Source of the DNA: Shewanella sp. KX20019
Lineage (GTDB): Bacteria > Pseudomonadota > Gammaproteobacteria > Enterobacterales > Shewanellaceae
Assembly (NCBI RefSeq): GCF_016757755.1
Contig: NZ_CP068437.1
Location: 5,242,510 to 5,306,509, forward strand
Length of the DNA: 64,000 nt
Reading direction: 5' to 3'
Below the pieces are notes generated by a model that worked only from the letters and a program-made list of their open reading frames with translations, was not told the origin of the DNA and searched no databases. How positions within the stretch are numbered: position 1 is the stretch's first letter; the number at the start of each line of letters is the position of its first letter. A program made the translations under genes and the position numbers. Of this stretch, positions 1 to 8,906 are shown in pieces.

Positions 1-736
1 TTAAAGGGTGCACTGGAAATAACTTATGCGTCACAGCCAAAAACTCTTCAAGTCCAACATCACTCATACTTGGCCAGCATGTTGGCACGACTGAGGTCAG
101 AGTCACCAAATTGGCTGGAGCAGCACACCAATTAAGCTCAAATTTAGCCGCAAACTCAGGGGCATATAATGCTAATGCATCAGTATCAAAGCCAACTTTT
201 GCCCGTGCTGTAGGGTAATAAGGGTGATCCAAGTAGGAGGCAATTTGGTCGCTAAACATCAGGCTTTGATGCCAACTTTCAAGTTCACCAAACGGAGCAG
301 CTAACTCACTCCGCTTGGCGTTATATACCTGTTTACAGCTGACATGATGCGTCGTAGCGCAATCGGCTTCTTGAATGTAATTTAGAAATAACCTCTTAGA
401 TCCAGGCGGTAACTTAGTTGAAAGTACAGTAAGCCAAGCTTTGTAACCCTGACCATAGAGAATGGCTTCTTTATTGCTCACATCATGACTTATCCAAGCG
501 TCAGATTCGGCTCGCCATGACTGCATGTAATGACTCGCAGCAATTGGCACATACATAATTTGCGAGCTCAGATGGCTCACCTTCAACCATGACTCAGGAA
601 TCGCACCACGCCAATGTCGCATTAATTCCTGCGGTAATGAGCTAATGACTTCCCCTTTTGTGACCAGTTCACAGACATTCTCTCTGAGGCATGCATCAAT
701 AATACGCTGGCTTATATACTGTTTAGCAGTAGACAT
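1..736 (-). CDS. IucA/IucC-family (NIS) siderophore synthetase, N-terminal part
   Basis: This gene is cut by the left window edge; 245 N-terminal codons are visible. NIS synthetases use ATP to condense a carboxylate such as citrate with an amine or alcohol in the cytoplasm. Reading the minus strand from the ATG at 736-734 gives an open frame with the family signature HPYYPTARAKVGF at about residues 170-182. The ATG overlaps the stop of the upstream ATP-grasp gene as TAATG, so the two are probably translationally coupled. An ATP-grasp plus NIS pair resembles vibrioferrin PvsA-PvsB. The product cannot be settled without the rest of the operon. Confidence 0.85.
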   Translation of the reverse strand, partial: MSTAKQYISQRIIDACLRENVCELVTKGEVISSLPQELMRHWRGAIPESWLKVSHLSSQIMYVPIAASHYMQSWRAESDAWISHDVSNKEAILYGQGYKAWLTVLSTKLPPGSKRLFLNYIQEADCATTHHVSCKQVYNAKRSELAAPFGELESWHQSLMFSDQIASYLDHPYYPTARAKVGFDTDALALYAPEFAAKFELNWCAAPANLVTLTSVVPTCWPSMSDVGLEEFLAVTHKLFPVHPL

Positions 737-1923
737 TAACTCAACTCCCACAGTAGCTCTTGCGAGATGATATCGGCTTTAGCATCAAGCTTTGCAGCAT
801 CTGAGCCTATCAGGGTAAGTTCGCCTAGATAGTCCTTATTTGAATGATTGATGTGTATGTTATCGCCAACGGATTTAAGCGGTTGGAACCTAAGTTGATG
901 ACCTTGGTTCTCTATCGAAAAAGCGGCAGGACAAGTATTAATATGCCCCTCTTCGCTAGCTGGGAAATAGCGGATTAATGCCGCTGATGTTTGCGTATCA
1001 AGTATCGGTAAACGTTTACCTGAATGCAGTAACAGGATAGCTTCAAACCAGTCAAAACTGAGCAACTCATTCAGCAAGAATTCGCGACCATCACCAATAC
1101 TGCGATAGTTAATTTCCACCAGCACCGGGCCGTTTTTCGTTAAGATAAACTCGCTATGGCATACGCCGAAATTCACTCCAAATGCAGCAACCTGTGCCAA
1201 CGCGATCTCACGTTGCTGTAGACTGACAGCGCCATTCCAACAAGCCTGAGTTTCAACAAAGTAGGGAAGTGGAGACAAGGAAACATCAAAACCACCAATA
1301 GCGCATAATTGCTTGCCATCACCTAGGGTTTCTAAGGTAAATAGTGGCCCTTCTAAATAAGACTCGAGTAAAAATACATTATCTGGTCGACCTAAGCTGG
1401 CTGCATAATCATCCAGTTCCTCAGCACTATTGCACAAGGCGACATCCATGCTTGCCACGCCAGACCGCGGTTTAACCACGATAGGGAATGGTATGTTATC
1501 AGGCAATTCATCGCACATTGCCCAACTTAAAGACCAAGTATTCGGTAGCTCAGCCTGTAACAGCTTGGTCCGCATGGCAGCCTTATTTTTTGCTTGATAG
1601 CACAAGCGCCAATCCTTTGCTGGACACGAAAAGTAGTCAGCAACAAGCGCTGTTGCAGCTTGTAAATGGTCGCTATTTGAAAACACAATATCCGGGGTAA
1701 TATCAAGATTATGCAGCTGCTCAATCACAGCTAATGGATTAAAAACATCACATTCAACAATATGATTAGGGCAAGCTTCCCGATCTGAAAAGTATTGTTT
1801 ATGGGCTAGCTTATGATCTGTTAACAGCCATATTTCATAGCCTAGCCTATTCGCCGCGGGCACAAACCCCTCCACCACAGCCCGATTTTCAACATGTGTA
1901 ATGAGCACTAATTTAGGCATCAT
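736..1923 (-). CDS. ATP-grasp ligase of siderophore locus (PvsA-like)
   Basis: A 395-residue protein with an ATP-grasp fold, expected to join a carboxylate to an amine through an acyl-phosphate. Visible motifs are VVKPRSG (149-155), HSEF (256-259) and VEINYR (269-274), which match the ATP-binding and metal-binding parts of the fold. It lies directly upstream of an IucA/IucC synthetase with stop-start overlap. By analogy to vibrioferrin PvsA it may attach an amino acid to the siderophore backbone; that is inference. An AAAGGA stretch lies 5 bases before the first of two adjacent ATGs, so either could be used. The Fur box about 90 bp upstream suggests iron control. Confidence 0.8.
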   Translation of the reverse strand: MMPKLVLITHVENRAVVEGFVPAANRLGYEIWLLTDHKLAHKQYFSDREACPNHIVECDVFNPLAVIEQLHNLDITPDIVFSNSDHLQAATALVADYFSCPAKDWRLCYQAKNKAAMRTKLLQAELPNTWSLSWAMCDELPDNIPFPIVVKPRSGVASMDVALCNSAEELDDYAASLGRPDNVFLLESYLEGPLFTLETLGDGKQLCAIGGFDVSLSPLPYFVETQACWNGAVSLQQREIALAQVAAFGVNFGVCHSEFILTKNGPVLVEINYRSIGDGREFLLNELLSFDWFEAILLLHSGKRLPILDTQTSAALIRYFPASEEGHINTCPAAFSIENQGHQLRFQPLKSVGDNIHINHSNKDYLGELTLIGSDAAKLDAKADIISQELLWELS

Positions 1924-2013
1924 AAGAATCCTTTCTTCCTAATAAATAGCTGAATGATTATCAAGTTCAAGCAATAACCGCGACATAGAAACACTTAAAA
2001 CACCAAATGTAAA

Positions 2014-2028
2014 TGATAATTATTACCA
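2014..2028. promoter_or_regulatory. Fur box between divergent siderophore genes
   Basis: TGATAATTATTACCA matches the 7-1-7 Fur motif (TGATAAT-N-ATTATCA) at 14 of 15 positions counting the free centre, and the symmetry extends outward by an AAA/TTT pair. It sits between the leftward ATP-grasp gene and the rightward aldolase gene, so it could repress both under iron-replete conditions. Confidence 0.8.
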
Positions 2029-2169
2029 TTTAGTGCTTTTGCAAAAATAAGGAATTTAAAATAAACAATTCATGCAAACGACTGATTTACTTAGATATCA
2101 AATTGTAAAGATTCTAAGCAACAAACCAAAAATCCAACTTAGATAGACAAATAACTTGACCTTTAACCG

Positions 2170-2198
2170 CAAATGAGAACAATTGGCATCCTCATTTG
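2170..2198. promoter_or_regulatory. Inverted repeat just upstream of the aldolase gene
   Basis: CAAATGAG at 2170-2177 and CTCATTTG at 2191-2198 form a perfect 8-bp inverted repeat with a 13-bp spacer, ending a few bases before the ribosome-binding site. It contains a degenerate Fur-like half (TGAGAAC). It may be a second weak Fur site or an mRNA leader hairpin. Confidence 0.4.
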
Positions 2199-2216
2199 TA
2201 TTTAAGGAAGAGTACA

Positions 2217-2987
2217 ATGCCATTCTCCAATGTGCTGAAATCAAAGCTTGCGAAACAAGATGCTATCTATGGGATCTTAAACTCCGTTCCCTCACCCGTT
2301 ATTTGCGAAATGTTTGCTTATGCAGGTTTTGATTTTGCTATTCTCGACACCGAACATGTACTAATTTCAGATGAAACGCTGGCACATTGTATTCGTGCAG
2401 CAGACTGCTCAGGTCTACCTCTCTTAGTAAGAGTTGCTGACGATAATCCACTTACAATAGCGAAAGTATTAGATGCTGGTGCAGCGGGCATTGTTGTGTC
2501 ACGAGTATCCAGCCTGGCGATGGCTAAAAATGTAATTAAAGCTAGCAAGTACCCACCAATAGGCACCCGTGGAATAACCGGTGGCCGCAATACGGGTTTC
2601 GGCACCCTAGCGCTGCAGAACTATATTGACCAAGCCAATGATGAAACCTTTGTTTGCCTTATGATCGAAGACGCCGATGGTATGGCATCCCTGCCTGAAA
2701 TCGTTGCTTTAGATCATGTCGATATGATCCTAGAGGGTGCCTTAGATCTGAGCCTATCTCTTGGCTATGGCACCCAAGTCACTCACCCAGACGTCCAAGC
2801 ACAAATCCACAAAATGGCGCAAATTTGCAATGAAAATAATATGCCTTTCTGTGCAATTCCAAGAACAGCTCAGCAGCTAGCTAGCTGGCATAAAAAAGGC
2901 ACTCAGGCATTTTTACTCGGCGAAGATCGAGGAATGATTTTTAAACACTTTAAACAACAGCTCGAAACACTTAAAAATACAAAATAA
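2217..2987 (+). CDS. HpcH/HpaI-family aldolase, SbnG-like siderophore citrate synthase candidate
   Basis: A 256-residue TIM-barrel protein of the HpcH/HpaI class II aldolase family. The ATG at 2217 is chosen over an upstream TTG (2196) because AAGGAAG lies 6 bases before it. With this start, Arg72, Glu151 (in MIED) and Asp177 (in GALDLS) fall at the numbers I recall for active-site residues of Staphylococcus SbnG, a citrate synthase for staphyloferrin B. The gene is opposite NIS siderophore genes and 15 bp before a TonB receptor, so making citrate for the siderophore is a reasonable inference. A catabolic aldolase is the alternative. Confidence 0.7.
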   Translation: MPFSNVLKSKLAKQDAIYGILNSVPSPVICEMFAYAGFDFAILDTEHVLISDETLAHCIRAADCSGLPLLVRVADDNPLTIAKVLDAGAAGIVVSRVSSLAMAKNVIKASKYPPIGTRGITGGRNTGFGTLALQNYIDQANDETFVCLMIEDADGMASLPEIVALDHVDMILEGALDLSLSLGYGTQVTHPDVQAQIHKMAQICNENNMPFCAIPRTAQQLASWHKKGTQAFLLGEDRGMIFKHFKQQLETLKNTK

Positions 2988-3002
2988 ATCGTAGGGACAC
3001 TT

Positions 3003-5129
3003 ATGTTAAACCGTAAAAAATTATTCAACTTGAGCACGATTGCAGTCGCGATCTCAAGCAGCTTGTATTGCTCAACAGTCTTTGCTGAGGCAAGTGAACA
3101 AAAACCCGAAGTCATAGTTGTTACGGGTAGTTTACTTGGTGATTCAGAGGTCGCAGATCTCAAAACCTACACAGGTAACCGCTCTATCATCACTCAAGAG
3201 CAACTAGAGCGTACCGCGGTACGTTCAATTGATACCGCTCTGCAGCAAGTACCAGGCATAAAAATTAAAGATGAAAGTGGCACTGGCGTGCTACCCAATA
3301 TTTCTGTGCGTGGCTTAGATAGCAGTCGTAGTGGCTATGCGCAGATCTTACTCGATGGCATTCCAATGACTCTTGCTCCGTACGGGCATACAGGACAGTC
3401 GCTGTTTCCGGCGACGCTATTTATGATAGATAGGATCGATGTCGCTCGTGGTGGAGCCTCTATTCAGTATGGCCCAAACAATGTCGGTGGTGTGATTAAT
3501 TTGGTATCCAAGCCCATCTCCGAGGATTGGGAAACCAATCTCAACGAGCGCATCACCTTTTTCGGCGATAGCCGCAACCTGTATGACACTAATATCAGTA
3601 CCGGCGGCGCCGTTAACGATGATTTTTCGATGCGTTTGGATGGCAACTTTATCAAGGGTGAGTCTTTTAGAGATCACTCTGATACTGACGTGACCAACGT
3701 CATGCTAAAAACAGTTTGGAATATTGACGAACAAAATAGCCTCGATGCTACGCTGCAATATTACGATGCTTTCTCCGAACTTCCCGGCGCTCTAAACTCA
3801 GCGGCATACGATGAAGACCGCAATCAGTCATTACGTCCTAATGATGAGTTTAAAGCAGATACCAAACGCGTTTCAGTTAACTACAACCACGTACTTGATG
3901 ACTCAAAAACCATTGACTACGGTGAACTCGATCTAATCGTGTTTGGCAATAAAAGTAAGCGCAATTTTCAATGGGATTTCTATAACAAGAATAGCGACAC
4001 CGACGGCAACCTAGGTTCACATTGGGCCGACACCACTCAAGACGCAACACATTTACGCAACTCACCCCGTGAGTTTGCCGTTTTCGGCATAGAGCCCAAA
4101 GCCAGCCTACTGCTTGATGGCGATATTTCCCAGCACATCATCGCAGGCGTTCGTTATGTCAATGAAGATATTAGCTACCAACTGAACCAAATTGACAAAA
4201 CGACCCAAGTCGCTGTCCGGCCCCGTGACTGGCAGATGGACACTAACGCGATGGCATATTACATCAGCGATAAGATTGGCTTTCTTGACGATAGGCTGTC
4301 AGTTACACCGGGGATCCGCTATGAAGATGTACGCATGACGTTCACCAACGTCGGACAAGACTACAGCCAAGACAACCACGTACAAGAGTGGCTACCGGGT
4401 ATTACCGTCGGCTATGAGTTCACCGACACTTGGTTTGGTTATGCCAATGCACAGCGCTCACTGCGTACCCCACAAATTTCACAACTGTGGCCTAAAGGGC
4501 AAACACTGGAATCAGAGTTATCATGGAACTATGAAGCAGGTGTACGCTTTACGCCAACAGAGCGCAGTAACCTGAACTTAGCAGCTTACCGAATCGACTT
4601 TGAAAACAAAGCAGAGTACAGCCGAGATATCAGCATGTTTATCAATATCGGTAAAACGCAAAACCAAGGTATTGAGCTAGAGGGCACCTACTCGCCAATG
4701 TCGGTGCCAGATTTGACGTTAACAGGTGCTTATAACTACCTAGATACTGAGCAACTCGAAGGGGAGTATGCGGGAAATCAATTACCTTTCGCTTCAAAGC
4801 ATCAGCTTTCAGTTAGCGCTCTTTACAGCGTTAAAGATATTGATTTGGGACTAATGGCTTTCTATTACAGCGAATCATTTGCCGATTTGGCCAACAGTGT
4901 TGAGGAAAACATATCTGGCACAGCCGGTGAAATACCAGAATATACCGTGGTTAACTTCAATATTGGAACAGAGCTATTTAAACAGAACAATCGAGGCTTA
5001 AAACTAGGCTTATCAGTTAATAACCTGTTTGATAATGAGTACTTCTTTAGAGGGTTGGATGTATCACCTGCAGGTAAGGTTCCAGCACCAGGCCGCTCAT
5101 TTAGCTTAGATATAGGCTATACGTTCTAA
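3003..5129 (+). CDS. TonB-dependent ferric-siderophore receptor, FecA/PvuA-like
   Basis: A 708-residue outer-membrane receptor. It has a signal peptide ending near residue 28 (VFA), a TonB box EVIVVTG near 36-42, a plug with the ISVRGL and LLDGIP motifs, RIDVARGGASIQYGP and GGVINLVSKP, then a 22-stranded barrel ending in the aromatic residue of GYTF. The plug sequence resembles receptors for carboxylate siderophores such as ferric citrate or vibrioferrin. It follows the aldolase gene by 15 bp and probably shares its Fur-controlled transcript. It likely imports the siderophore made by the divergent genes. Its end is followed by a bidirectional terminator. Confidence 0.88.
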   Translation: MLNRKKLFNLSTIAVAISSSLYCSTVFAEASEQKPEVIVVTGSLLGDSEVADLKTYTGNRSIITQEQLERTAVRSIDTALQQVPGIKIKDESGTGVLPNISVRGLDSSRSGYAQILLDGIPMTLAPYGHTGQSLFPATLFMIDRIDVARGGASIQYGPNNVGGVINLVSKPISEDWETNLNERITFFGDSRNLYDTNISTGGAVNDDFSMRLDGNFIKGESFRDHSDTDVTNVMLKTVWNIDEQNSLDATLQYYDAFSELPGALNSAAYDEDRNQSLRPNDEFKADTKRVSVNYNHVLDDSKTIDYGELDLIVFGNKSKRNFQWDFYNKNSDTDGNLGSHWADTTQDATHLRNSPREFAVFGIEPKASLLLDGDISQHIIAGVRYVNEDISYQLNQIDKTTQVAVRPRDWQMDTNAMAYYISDKIGFLDDRLSVTPGIRYEDVRMTFTNVGQDYSQDNHVQEWLPGITVGYEFTDTWFGYANAQRSLRTPQISQLWPKGQTLESELSWNYEAGVRFTPTERSNLNLAAYRIDFENKAEYSRDISMFINIGKTQNQGIELEGTYSPMSVPDLTLTGAYNYLDTEQLEGEYAGNQLPFASKHQLSVSALYSVKDIDLGLMAFYYSESFADLANSVEENISGTAGEIPEYTVVNFNIGTELFKQNNRGLKLGLSVNNLFDNEYFFRGLDVSPAGKVPAPGRSFSLDIGYTF

Positions 5130-5152
5130 ATTAGCTTTCTAAAATAACAGTA

Positions 5153-5187
5153 AAAAATAGGGCTTCGTCATGCGAAGCCTTATTTTT
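5153..5187. terminator. Bidirectional rho-independent terminator
   Basis: GGCTTCG at 5161-5167 pairs with CGAAGCC at 5173-5179 around a 5-base loop, with an A-run on the left and a T-run on the right. It separates the convergent TonB receptor and the YhiN-like gene and should serve both. Confidence 0.85.
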
Positions 5188-5195
5188 AATTAAAA

Positions 5196-6380
5196 CTAAA
5201 CCGCTTGCCCTGCAGCCACGCCTGAGCTCCAAGCCCACTGGAAATTAAAGCCCCCTAGCCAACCACTTACATCCATCACTTCACCGACAAAAAATAGACC
5301 AGTGACTGATTTTGCCTCCATAGTTTTAGACGACAGTTCATCGGTATCAACACCACCTAAGGTCACTTCTGCGGTGCGATAACCCTCTGTACCATTCATC
5401 ACTATGCTCCAAGCTTCTAGATCAACAGCAAGTTGCTCTCGCTCTGCATGGACTAACTGATTAAGAGCCTTATTGAGTAGAGTCTCTTCAAATAGGACTT
5501 CGACTAATCGCTTTGGCAGCCACAATGAAAGCGCATTTCGCAAACTTTGCTTGGGGCTGTTATTTAGCTGCTGCTCAATCTCGACTCTGGCGTCTTTACC
5601 GGGTAACAAGTTAATGCTTATCGCCTCACCTGGGTTCCAATAGTTAGAGATCTGCAAAATTGCGGGGCCTGATAGGCCACGATGAGTAAACAGCAGTGCT
5701 TCGCTAAATTGAGTGCCGTCTTTAGCGGTAATGGTGCTTGGGACGGCAATACCCGACAGTGGCTCAAAGCGTTGCTTCTGGTCGCTATGCCAAGTAAAAG
5801 GCACGAGGCCGGCGTGAGTTGGCAACACTTTAAGGCCGAACTGTTCGGCGACATGGTAGCCGTAAGGTGATGCGCCCAACTTTGGCATCGATAGTCCGCC
5901 AGTCGCAATAACAAGAGACTGGCAAGTGAACTGCGCTTTATCCGTATGCACTTCAAACTGACCATCTGAATTTTTAGTCACTTGGCGAATTTCAGTTCGT
6001 AACTTAACGGCAGCTCCCGCCCACTCGCATTCGGTGAGTAACATGCTAACGATCTCTTTAGCTGAGTCATTGCAAAATAGCTGACCATGATCGCGCTCGT
6101 GGTATTCAATGCCGTGGCGCTCAACTAACTCTATAAAGTCACTTGATCGGTAACGTGCTAATGCTGACTTTACAAAATGGCTGTTACTGCATAGGAAGTT
6201 AGCAGGTTCTACTTTCTGATTAGTGAAGTTACAGCGACCACCACCACTGATAAGAATTTTTTTACCCGCTTGTTTGGCATTATCGAGTACTAGCACATCA
6301 CGACCACGGTAGCCCGCTGTTGCAGCGCACATCAGCCCTGCAGCTCCAGCTCCGATAATAATTACGTCATGATGTTCCAC
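5196..6380 (-). CDS. HI0933/YhiN-family FAD-dependent oxidoreductase
   Basis: A 394-residue flavoprotein. The N-terminus has a dinucleotide-binding Rossmann motif (IIGAGAAGLM, about 8-17), followed by GKKILISGGGRCNFTN, the hallmark of the HI0933/BaiN family, and a C-terminal VSGWLGGFNFQWAWSSG that closes the FAD site. The substrate of the family in gammaproteobacteria is not established. It stands alone between two terminators, convergent with the TonB receptor, and length is typical of the family. No sign of link to the siderophore locus beyond adjacency. Confidence 0.85.
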   Translation of the reverse strand: MEHHDVIIIGAGAAGLMCAATAGYRGRDVLVLDNAKQAGKKILISGGGRCNFTNQKVEPANFLCSNSHFVKSALARYRSSDFIELVERHGIEYHERDHGQLFCNDSAKEIVSMLLTECEWAGAAVKLRTEIRQVTKNSDGQFEVHTDKAQFTCQSLVIATGGLSMPKLGASPYGYHVAEQFGLKVLPTHAGLVPFTWHSDQKQRFEPLSGIAVPSTITAKDGTQFSEALLFTHRGLSGPAILQISNYWNPGEAISINLLPGKDARVEIEQQLNNSPKQSLRNALSLWLPKRLVEVLFEETLLNKALNQLVHAEREQLAVDLEAWSIVMNGTEGYRTAEVTLGGVDTDELSSKTMEAKSVTGLFFVGEVMDVSGWLGGFNFQWAWSSGVAAGQAV

Positions 6381-6440
6381 TCGCTTACTCCTAAGTATTT
6401 TTGTTTACTGCGCTGTACCAGTACTTTTCGCTAGGCACAA

Positions 6441-6467
6441 AAAAGGGCGCTATTTTAGCACCCTTAT
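6441..6467 (-). terminator. Terminator after gpsA
   Basis: On the minus strand an AGGGTGCT/AGCGCCCT stem with a short A/T loop is followed by TTTTTTG. It lies about 45 bp past the gpsA stop. Confidence 0.8.
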
Positions 6468-6512
6468 TTATATTTGTACCATCACCATATTAATGGCAAT
6501 AGCTAGCAGGTT

Positions 6513-7529
6513 TTATTCTGCCGATGTTTCGGACTTCTTATCACGACTTAACAACTCTTTAGCTGCGTCATGAGGTGCTTTGCCTTGATACAATACTTGG
6601 TAAACCTGCTCAGTGATCGGCATTTCAACGCCTAAACGTTTTGCGAGCGTGTAAACCTCTTTAGTATTGCGGTAACCTTCGACAACTTGGCCTATCTCCA
6701 CTTGCGCAGCTTCAACATCACAGCCCTTGCCAAGCGCCAAACCGAAGCGACGGTTACGGGATTGATTGTCGGTACAAGTCAGCACTAAATCGCCTAAACC
6801 TGCCATCCCCATAAAGGTCGATGCTTGTGCACCCATCGCTTCACCGAGACGTGTTAATTCAACTAAACCCCGGGTGATTAATGCAGTACGCGCATTAGCA
6901 CCAAAGCCGATACCATCAGATAGACCGGCGCCGATAGCAATAACATTCTTAACCGCACCACCTAATTGGAGGCCGATAAAGTCATCGTTGGCGTAAACGC
7001 GTAAGCGCTTAGGGCTATGTAACAATTCAACTAAATCATTAGTAAATTGCGGATCAGTACCTGCAATAGAGATAGCCGTTGGCATGCCAGCAGCAAGCTC
7101 TTTAGCAAACGTAGGGCCAGATAGAACTGCAAGAGGAAAATCGTCGCCGAGTACTTCTCGCGCCACATCTTGTATCAGTCGACCCGTTTCAGGCTCAAGG
7201 CCCTTCGTCGCCCACACAATACGTGCATCTTTGCGTAAAAGTGGCTTAGCTTGCGCTACCACCAATCCAAATACGTGGCTAGGTACAACAACTAATACGT
7301 TGTTGGAAGCAGCAAGTGCTGTGGCTAGATCTGATTCAGGGATAAGTAAATCTGGAAGCGGAATACCGGGTAAGAACTCTTGATTACACTTGTCGTTCTT
7401 TAGGTTTTCTATATGCTCTGGTTCATGTCCCCAAAGCAGGGTTCTGTGGCCATTACTCGCTAGAGAAATGGCAAGGGCGGTGCCATAAGAGCCCGCCCCC
7501 AGTACCGTAATATCGGCAGTATTTTCCAT
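6513..7529 (-). CDS. gpsA: Glycerol-3-phosphate dehydrogenase [NAD(P)+]
   Basis: GpsA reduces dihydroxyacetone phosphate to sn-glycerol 3-phosphate, the backbone precursor for phospholipids, in the cytoplasm. The NAD(P)-binding motif VLGAGSYGTALA lies near the N-terminus, and GPTFAKELA plus GGAVKNVIAIGAGLSDG with the catalytic lysine follow. The open frame continues 33 codons further upstream into secB, but the start MENTADIT at 7529 gives 338 residues, the usual family length, and lies 4 bp after the secB stop. The secB-gpsA order is the same as in Escherichia coli, and the pair is probably one transcript. Confidence 0.96.
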   Translation of the reverse strand: MENTADITVLGAGSYGTALAISLASNGHRTLLWGHEPEHIENLKNDKCNQEFLPGIPLPDLLIPESDLATALAASNNVLVVVPSHVFGLVVAQAKPLLRKDARIVWATKGLEPETGRLIQDVAREVLGDDFPLAVLSGPTFAKELAAGMPTAISIAGTDPQFTNDLVELLHSPKRLRVYANDDFIGLQLGGAVKNVIAIGAGLSDGIGFGANARTALITRGLVELTRLGEAMGAQASTFMGMAGLGDLVLTCTDNQSRNRRFGLALGKGCDVEAAQVEIGQVVEGYRNTKEVYTLAKRLGVEMPITEQVYQVLYQGKAPHDAAKELLSRDKKSETSAE

Positions 7530-7533
7530 GCGA

Positions 7534-8019
7534 TTAAGCGTTAGCTTCTTCTGCAGGCGCATCAGCGGCAGCAGCTTGACGCTGTTGAACGTACTGAGCG
7601 AATAGCGCGTCGAAGTTAACTGGAGCAAGGTTTAGTTGTGGGAAAGTACCACGGCTAACTAGGCTACCAATTGCTTCACGAGCATATGGGAAAAGAACGT
7701 TAGGGCAGTATGCACCTAAAGAGTGAGCTAGTTGCTGTTCAGTAAGACCAGTAATCGCGAAGATACCAGCTTGTTGAACTTCACAAAGAAACGCTGTTTC
7801 TTCACCGTTCTTAGCTGTCACTGTTAGAGAAAGCACAACTTCATATACGTCATCAGACAATTTATTGCTGCGAGTATCAAGGTCTAGCTTAACTTCTGGA
7901 GTCCACTCTTTCTGAAAAACAGCTGGGCTGTTTGGCGTTTCAAAAGAGATATCTTTTGTGTAAACACGTTGGATATTGAATTGCGGTGCTTGTTCTTCGT
8001 TGTTAGCTACTTCAGCCAT
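7534..8019 (-). CDS. secB: Protein-export chaperone SecB
   Basis: SecB is a homotetrameric cytoplasmic chaperone that keeps precursor proteins unfolded and hands them to SecA. The 161-residue sequence has the family core (FNIQRVYTKDISFETPNSP, then LCEVQQAGIF and LGAYCPNVLFPYAREAI) and ends in an acidic/alanine tail. It sits just upstream of gpsA, as in E. coli. A 226-bp gap separates it from yibN, where E. coli has grxC; no glutaredoxin frame is visible there, so secB probably has its own promoter in that gap. Confidence 0.97.
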   Translation of the reverse strand: MAEVANNEEQAPQFNIQRVYTKDISFETPNSPAVFQKEWTPEVKLDLDTRSNKLSDDVYEVVLSLTVTAKNGEETAFLCEVQQAGIFAITGLTEQQLAHSLGAYCPNVLFPYAREAIGSLVSRGTFPQLNLAPVNFDALFAQYVQQRQAAAADAPAEEANA

Positions 8020-8245
8020 AATTTCCTACCTTAAATGTTTAATGAGGCTACTTCAAAAGAGCCAGTCTCAGGGTTTTTGCCTTCATGGGTAACAACCCAA
8101 TCAGCTGTCCCAGTATTTGATTTATTTAGTCAACAGACGCTTTTTTGGAGGGGTATCCCTCAATTCAATGCCGGTAACCATTAATGCTAAGCCGTGACAC
8201 TTTAATCAATTACTTAACAATAATGCAATGGCTACACCGACACTT

Positions 8246-8680
8246 CTATCTTTTGCTTTTTGAAACAGGCAAGTTACTTGACTGCCATTCACCCATACCA
8301 CCTTTCAAATTATTCACGTTTTCAAAACCATGCTTAACCATCAGTTGGGCCGCTTGAGACGAAGTCATGCCAGCGTTGCATACCATTATAATGGGACTGC
8401 CTTTTGAGTTTTCAAGGGCGCCAAGCTGATTATTTTTTATCTCAGCTAGCGGAAGGTTAACAGCGCCAACGATATGGCCCTTCTTAAATTCCTCTTTTCC
8501 GCGCACATCAACCACTTTTGCTTCTTGCTTGTTCATCAGCAAAGTGGCTTCTTGATGATTAACGTTTTTAACTTTTGATACGCTAGACTTAAACACCATA
8601 ACGATAAGACCGACGAACAAACCAACCCAAGCCAGACTTAACATTGGGTTAGCTTTAAAAAATTCCATATATTCTTGCAT
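8246..8680 (-). CDS. yibN: Membrane-anchored rhodanese-domain protein YibN
   Basis: A 144-residue protein with one membrane segment (about 13-31) followed by a rhodanese domain. The presumed active-site cysteine is C101 in MVCNAGMTS, and VVDVRGKEEFKKGHI is the typical N-terminal rhodanese strand-helix. Rhodaneses carry persulfide sulfur; the specific acceptor of YibN is not known to me. It is divergent from gpmM, exactly as in E. coli, and upstream of secB-gpsA on the same strand. Confidence 0.9.
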   Translation of the reverse strand: MQEYMEFFKANPMLSLAWVGLFVGLIVMVFKSSVSKVKNVNHQEATLLMNKQEAKVVDVRGKEEFKKGHIVGAVNLPLAEIKNNQLGALENSKGSPIIMVCNAGMTSSQAAQLMVKHGFENVNNLKGGMGEWQSSNLPVSKSKR

Positions 8681-8906
8681 GCTTTACTGCCTACTTTTAA
8701 TTGGCCCAAATATAATGAGGGCACAGAGTATACCATTGCGCTGGCAGAATACAGAATGTTAGTCACGTAACGCACACGACAACAGGCTTTGAATCACAAT
8801 CGATAACCTCAATCTAGGTAAATTTCTTTATGCCAAGTACCAATTGGTAGTAATATTTAACCAATTCAAATTTTAATCTTATTTTTTCAAACTTAAAGGT
8901 ACTACC

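Noticed and set aside
5618..5965. 115-residue open frame inside the YhiN-like gene
   Set aside because: An alternative-frame shadow with no start signal.
8020..8245. Search for grxC, which lies between yibN and secB in E. coli
   Set aside because: No glutaredoxin frame or CPYC motif is present; the gap is simply non-coding here.
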